A DNA stretch of 43,332 bases from SIG701 sp045611685 (lineage in GTDB: Bacteria > Bacillota > Clostridia > Oscillospirales > CAG-272): NCBI GenBank assembly GCA_045611685.1, contig JAZKXO010000099.1, positions 1 to 43,332 of the forward strand. Direction: 5' to 3'. Each line of letters starts with the position of its first letter. The first letter of the stretch is position 1. Below are positions 39,915 to 43,332 of this stretch, piece by piece. Below the pieces are notes generated by a model, which did not search any database, was not told the origin of the DNA, and was given only the letters and a program-made list of their open reading frames with translations. A program made the translations under genes and the position numbers.

Positions 39915-40906
39915 TTCTCTTATGGATCCTCGTTGGCATCCTGGCATTTTTGCTTCTCTCCGTTTGCCTTGTTACCGTTTGCCTGTACCGATACGGTCTC
40001 AGCCGACGTCCATTCCCGTTCTCCCCTGCGCAGACGGACGTTTGGGCAGAGCCGCCGAAGCCGCGCATACGAAGCGACGGCACGCCCTACGATCCATACG
40101 GATGGGGGGATGCGATCCGTAAAGCGGATCTTGCGCTCTTTGAACTCGGCCAAAGCGCCCCGCGCTTTACGATCACGTCTAGAGACGGGTTGACGCTCGC
40201 CGCTCGCTATATCGCGCCGGAGAACACGCTGCGCGGCATCGTACTGATGGTGCACGGCTACCGCTCCGATCCGATAAACGATTTCTCCTGCGCCGTCAGG
40301 GATATGCGGCAAATGGGCATGGGGTGTCTCCTCATTGAGCAACGCGCGCACCTAACGAGCGAGGGCAACACGATCACGTTTGGTGTGATGGAGCGGTACG
40401 ACGTTCTCGATTGGGCGCGCTTTCTTGAAAAAGAATTCCCGGGGACGCCCGTTATCTTTGACGGCATCTCTATGGGCGGTGCAACCGTCATGATGGCGGC
40501 CGCTCTGGACCTTCCCCGAAACGTGCGCGGTATCATCGCGGACTGCGGTTTCACCTCGATGCATGAGATGTTCGAGAAAATTATCGGCGAGTGGTTTCAC
40601 TTGCCGCCGTGGCCTTTTATTCCGCTGGCAAGCGCCTACTCGCGCCTTATTAACGGGTTCGGATTTTCAGACGTTACCGCAGAGGAGTCACTCAAACGTG
40701 CGAAAGTGCCGGTCATCCTGGCGCACGGCACGGGCGACACCTTCGTTCCCTTCACGATGGCAGAGAAGATCTACGGTGCCGTTCGTGATTCGATCGATAT
40801 AACATTCATCAAAGCAGACGGCGCTGAACACGGCATGACGTACCTGAAGGAATACGAGACCTACAAGGGTGCAATCGAAGCGCTCTTTGACAGATGCACC
40901 GCTTGA
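39911..40906 (+). CDS. Membrane-anchored alpha/beta hydrolase
   Basis: A 331-residue protein with an N-terminal membrane anchor (ILLWILVGILAFLLLSVCLVTVCLY) and an alpha/beta-hydrolase fold. Visible elements are the oxyanion-region VLMVHGYRSDP, the nucleophile elbow GISMGG (Ser187), an acid residue in AHGTGDTFVP (Asp near 270) and the catalytic His in GAEHGMTY (near 309). The layout resembles lysophospholipase/esterase-like proteins of the BAAT/DUF-type group; the substrate is unknown. It starts at GTG, overlapping the ligA stop, with GGGGGAGG further upstream. Co-transcription with ligA is likely, but a functional link is not implied. Confidence 0.85.
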   Translation: MILLWILVGILAFLLLSVCLVTVCLYRYGLSRRPFPFSPAQTDVWAEPPKPRIRSDGTPYDPYGWGDAIRKADLALFELGQSAPRFTITSRDGLTLAARYIAPENTLRGIVLMVHGYRSDPINDFSCAVRDMRQMGMGCLLIEQRAHLTSEGNTITFGVMERYDVLDWARFLEKEFPGTPVIFDGISMGGATVMMAAALDLPRNVRGIIADCGFTSMHEMFEKIIGEWFHLPPWPFIPLASAYSRLINGFGFSDVTAEESLKRAKVPVILAHGTGDTFVPFTMAEKIYGAVRDSIDITFIKADGAEHGMTYLKEYETYKGAIEALFDRCTA

Positions 40907-40927
40907 CAAAACTGATTCATCAAGAAT

Positions 40928-40961
40928 AAAAAAAGAGATACGCGTTTTGCGTATCTCTTTT
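40928..40961. terminator. Bidirectional terminator between the hydrolase gene and rplQ
   Basis: AAAAGAGATACGC (40931-40943) pairs with GCGTATCTCTTTT (40949-40961) around GTTTT, with A and T tails on both sides. It ends the ribosomal protein operon leftward. Confidence 0.93.
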
Positions 40962-40976
40962 CTATTAGAGTGTTAC

Positions 40977-41345
40977 TTACTCAGCGTCCTTCGTTTCCTC
41001 AAGGTCAACGAATTTGATGAGAGCCATCTCCGCGCCGTCACCGCGGCGGGGACCGAGTTTGTAAATCTGGGTGTAACCGCCATTTACAGCCGCATACTTC
41101 GGAGCGATAACGCTGAACAGCTTGGATACAGCGTCCTCCTTAGTGATGTAAGCAAGGGCGGCACGGCGGCTGGCAAGCGTGTTCTGCTTACCGAGCGTTA
41201 CCATCTTCTCTGCAACTGCGCGAACTTCCTTCGCACGGGTGAGAGTCGTCTCGATGGAGCCGTTTTCTATCAGATAAGTGACAAGACCGCGAAGCATCGC
41301 ATTTCTGTGTGCGGTCGGTCTGCCGAGTTTTCTGGTACCGGGCAT
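40977..41345 (-). CDS. rplQ: Large ribosomal subunit protein bL17
   Basis: Core 50S protein. The 122-residue product has the classic start MPGTRKLGRPTAHRNAMLRGL, then SIETTLTRAKEVRAVAEKMVTLGK and a C-terminal VNGGYTQIYKLGPRRGDGAEMALIKFVD, as in L17. AGGAGGA precedes the ATG. It follows rpoA by 48 bases and is the last gene of the ribosomal protein block, the usual order in bacteria. Confidence 0.98.
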   Translation of the reverse strand: MPGTRKLGRPTAHRNAMLRGLVTYLIENGSIETTLTRAKEVRAVAEKMVTLGKQNTLASRRAALAYITKEDAVSKLFSVIAPKYAAVNGGYTQIYKLGPRRGDGAEMALIKFVDLEETKDAE

Positions 41346-41393
41346 GTTACATGTCCTCCTTTGCGTATAGGTTTTTTAGCGCTCAATTGCGCA

Positions 41394-42365
41394 TTACTCT
41401 TCCTCTTTCTTCAGCTCGAGACCGAGGGAGTGGAGTTTGAGAATGACTTCCTCCAGCGACTTTTTGCCCAGGTTTCTGACCTTGATCATATCCTCTTCGG
41501 TACGGTTGGTCAGATCCTCTACGGTGTCAATGCCTGCGCGCTTCAAGCAGTTGAAGCTGCGGACAGACATGTCAAGCTCCTCAATGGTCATCTCAAGGAC
41601 TTTTTCCTTGACGGTTTCTTTGCTTTCAACCATGATTTCCGCATTCTTTGCCTCGTCGGACAGATCGACGAACAAATTGAGATGCTCGTTGAGTATCTTG
41701 GCGCCAAGAGAAATCGCTTCTTTGGCAGAAATCGTGCCGTTCGTCAGAACTTCCAAAGTCAACTTGTCATAATCCGTATTGCTGCCGACACGCGTATTCT
41801 CCACGGTATAATTTACGTTATACACGGGCGTATAGATCGAGTCGGTAAAGATCGTGCCAAGCGGAGCGGAGACGTTCTGCGCTGCGGCGGTGTAAATCTG
41901 CTTGTTCTTTTCCTGGGATACGTACCCGCGACCGTGGTCGAAGGTAAGCTCCATATAGAACCGAACGTTCTCGCCAACAGTTGCAATGTGAAGATCCGGA
42001 TTCAGAATTTCAATATCGGGATCCGGTTTGATATCTCCCGCAGTTACAACGCAGGGACCCGTTACGTCGATGACACCCATCTTCGGCTCATCGGCGTGCA
42101 GCTTTGCGGTAATGCCTTTTACGTTCAGTACGATCTCACAAACGTCTTCTTTCACGCCCGTGATCGTGGAAATCTCGTGAAGCACACCGTCAATCTTGAT
42201 GTTGGTCACAGCAACGCCGGGGAGGGAACTCAGAAGAACACGGCGGAGCGAGTTGCCGAGGGTAACCCCGTAGCCTCTCTCCAGAGGTTCAACGATGAAC
42301 TTGCCGTTTCTGCCGTCCTCTGATAAGTTCACAGTTGTAATATTCGGCTTTTCTATTTCTATCAT
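41394..42365 (-). CDS. rpoA: RNA polymerase alpha subunit
   Basis: Scaffold subunit of RNA polymerase; its C-terminal domain contacts UP elements and activators. The 323-residue product has the N-terminal dimerisation domain (KFIVEPLERGYGVTLGNSLRRVLLSSLPG, a signature of alpha) and a C-terminal helix-hairpin-helix domain (LDMSVRSFNCLKRAGIDTVEDLTNRTEEDMIKVRNLGKKSLEEV). Both are complete. GGAGGG precedes the ATG. It lies between rpsD and rplQ as in most Firmicutes; a 140-bp gap with two hairpins separates it from rpsD. Confidence 0.98.
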   Translation of the reverse strand: MIEIEKPNITTVNLSEDGRNGKFIVEPLERGYGVTLGNSLRRVLLSSLPGVAVTNIKIDGVLHEISTITGVKEDVCEIVLNVKGITAKLHADEPKMGVIDVTGPCVVTAGDIKPDPDIEILNPDLHIATVGENVRFYMELTFDHGRGYVSQEKNKQIYTAAAQNVSAPLGTIFTDSIYTPVYNVNYTVENTRVGSNTDYDKLTLEVLTNGTISAKEAISLGAKILNEHLNLFVDLSDEAKNAEIMVESKETVKEKVLEMTIEELDMSVRSFNCLKRAGIDTVEDLTNRTEEDMIKVRNLGKKSLEEVILKLHSLGLELKKEEE

Positions 42366-42459
42366 GAATAATAACCCTCCGTTAATCTAAAATGCAAATC
42401 CACAAATTTGCCGGGTGACGGATTTCTTGCCGCTTTACGATCATACGAAACACCCGATA

Positions 42460-42501
42460 GGCATCTTTTGATGCCTGCCGGAGGCAGTATAATCCGGCAG
42501 G
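42460..42501 (-). other. Two adjacent hairpins between rpsD and rpoA
   Basis: GGCATC-TTTT-GATGCC (42460-42475) and CCTGCCGG (42474-42481) with CCGGCAGG (42494-42501). They lie directly after the rpsD stop (42505) with no T run, so they are not simple terminators. They could be RNA stability or processing elements. Confidence 0.7.
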
Positions 42502-42504
42502 TTA

Positions 42505-43131
42505 TTACTTGGAATAGAGCTCGATGATGAGCTGTTCCTCGAAGGGGAAGTCGATATCTTCTCTCTCAGGGATCGCTACCATCTTGCAGGAGAAATTATC
42601 CTTATCCATTTCAAGCCACTTGGGGGTAATGACAACTGCCATCTGCTCTGCGAGAACCTTGAACTTCTCGGAAGAACGGGACTTTTCCTTCAGTGCAACT
42701 ACATCGCCAACCTTCAGAATGATGGACGGAATGTCTACCTTCTTACCGTTGAGGGTGAAGTGTGCGTGACGGATCAACTGACGGGCTTCCTTACGGCTGC
42801 TTGCCAGACCGATTCTGTACACTACGTTGTCCAGACGGCGCTCAACGAGGCTCAGAAGGTTTGCACCTGCTACGCCTTCCTGCTTGTCGGCCTTCTCATA
42901 GTATGCGTGGAACTGGTTCTCAAGTACGCCATAGTAACGGCGTGCAGTCATCTTCTCTCTGTGCTGGAGACCGTACTCCTTTACAGACTTACGAGCATTG
43001 GTGTGAGGGCCGGGTGCATTGGGGCGCTTAGCCACAGCGCACTTATCGCTCAGGCAGCGATCGCCCTTCAGAAACAGCTTTTTGCCTTCTCTGCGGCAGA
43101 GCTTGCAGGAAGGTCCTGTATATCTTGCCAT
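42505..43131 (-). CDS. rpsD: Small ribosomal subunit protein uS4
   Basis: Primary 16S rRNA-binding protein that starts 30S assembly. The 208-residue product begins MARYTGPSCKLCRREGKKLFLKG with four zinc-type Cys (CKLC...CLSDKC), the Cys-containing form of S4. It continues with KEYGLQHREKMTARRYYGVLENQF and the S4 domain RRLDNVVYRIGLASSRKEARQLIRHAHFTLNGKKVDIPS. AGGAGG precedes the ATG. It is in the rpsK-rpsD-rpoA-rplQ order. The zinc-binding form means the cell does not rely on the Cys-less paralog for zinc-poor conditions, at least from this locus. Confidence 0.98.
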   Translation of the reverse strand: MARYTGPSCKLCRREGKKLFLKGDRCLSDKCAVAKRPNAPGPHTNARKSVKEYGLQHREKMTARRYYGVLENQFHAYYEKADKQEGVAGANLLSLVERRLDNVVYRIGLASSRKEARQLIRHAHFTLNGKKVDIPSIILKVGDVVALKEKSRSSEKFKVLAEQMAVVITPKWLEMDKDNFSCKMVAIPEREDIDFPFEEQLIIELYSK

Positions 43132-43155
43132 ACTGGTTTATTCCTCCTATTTCAA

Positions 43156-43332
43156 TTAAACACGTCTGCGCTTCGGAGGGCGGCAGCCGTTGTGCGGGAT
43201 CGGGGTTACATCGCGGATCAGGGTGATGTCCAAACCGGCAGTCTGCAGAGCGCGGATGGCGGACTCACGTCCCGGGCCGGGGCCCTTTACGAACACTTCA
43301 ACGGTCTTCATACCGTGCTCAACGGCAGCCCT
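43156..43332 (-). CDS. rpsK: Small ribosomal subunit protein uS11, C-terminal fragment
   Basis: The last 58 residues of S11, cut by the window edge. The reading frame contains GMKTVEVFVKGPGPGRESAIRALQTAG and TPIPHNGCRPPKRRRV, diagnostic for uS11. The stop codon is at 43156-43158. It lies 24 bases before rpsD, as expected in the ribosomal protein operon. Confidence 0.95.
   Translation of the reverse strand, partial: RAAVEHGMKTVEVFVKGPGPGRESAIRALQTAGLDITLIRDVTPIPHNGCRPPKRRRV

Noticed and set aside
1..43332. CRISPR arrays, tRNA or rRNA genes, prophage or transposase genes
   Set aside because: No regularly spaced direct repeats, no cloverleaf with a TTCGANNC arm outside coding sequence, and no transposase or integrase motif was found on reading both strands.

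Overview
The window reads as chromosomal DNA of an endospore-forming, Gram-positive Clostridia-type bacterium. Supporting signs are spoIIR, spoVAC-spoVAD-spoVAE, a YtvI/AI-2E-type membrane protein, a CIRCE operator on groES-groEL, a T-box leader on valS, HPr kinase, an IspH-ribosomal protein S1 fusion, and strong AGGAGG Shine-Dalgarno sites. GC content looks moderate to high (roughly mid-50s by eye, not computed). Gene order is mostly housekeeping; I see no tRNA, rRNA, CRISPR array, prophage or intact insertion sequence.

Layout. 1-6.7 kb: a truncated sugar-isomerase-like gene, ackA, a zinc-ribbon membrane protein, spoIIR, a lipoprotein, then folC and folT behind a tetrahydrofolate riboswitch, and hprK. 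6.7-11.1 kb: a rightward run of an envelope foldase and two unrecognised proteins, opposed by a leftward run of three small unknown proteins. 11.1-16.9 kb: a metallophosphoesterase, the spoVA genes and T-box-controlled valS. 16.8-20.5 kb: a nucleoside salvage operon, deoD, a deoB-cdd fusion and pdp. 20.5-25.1 kb: groES-groEL with CIRCE, an alanine/glycine symporter and a tyrosine phosphatase. 25.2-30.8 kb: a leftward operon of an RpiR regulator, a flavoprotein, cmk, plsC and ispH-rpsA. 30.9-35.8 kb: asd, a cluster of three hairpins, hpf, a YtvI-like protein, an oxidoreductase and a lipoprotein cyclophilin. 36-41 kb: a secreted SLH/beta-trefoil/M23 protein, ligA and an alpha/beta hydrolase. 41-43.3 kb: the end of the ribosomal protein operon, rpsK-rpsD-rpoA-rplQ, read leftward.

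How the parts work together. The folate block couples uptake (FolT) to polyglutamylation (FolC) under a folate-sensing RNA. The salvage operon carries purine and pyrimidine nucleoside phosphorylases, cytidine deaminase and phosphopentomutase, so nucleosides can be broken to bases and ribose or deoxyribose 5-phosphate. Sporulation genes carry matches to forespore sigma factor promoters: a full sigma-F consensus before spoIIR and a near-consensus sigma-G site before spoVAC.

The most interesting signals are the spoIIR sigma-F promoter nested inside a terminator hairpin whose 3-prime arm holds the spoIIR Shine-Dalgarno; a THF riboswitch whose small internal hairpin is replaced by an 86-nt three-hairpin insert; a phosphopentomutase-cytidine deaminase fusion with no linker; and a tandem of three perfect hairpins between asd and hpf. 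Functions are assigned from recognisable motifs and family knowledge only; no searches were run.
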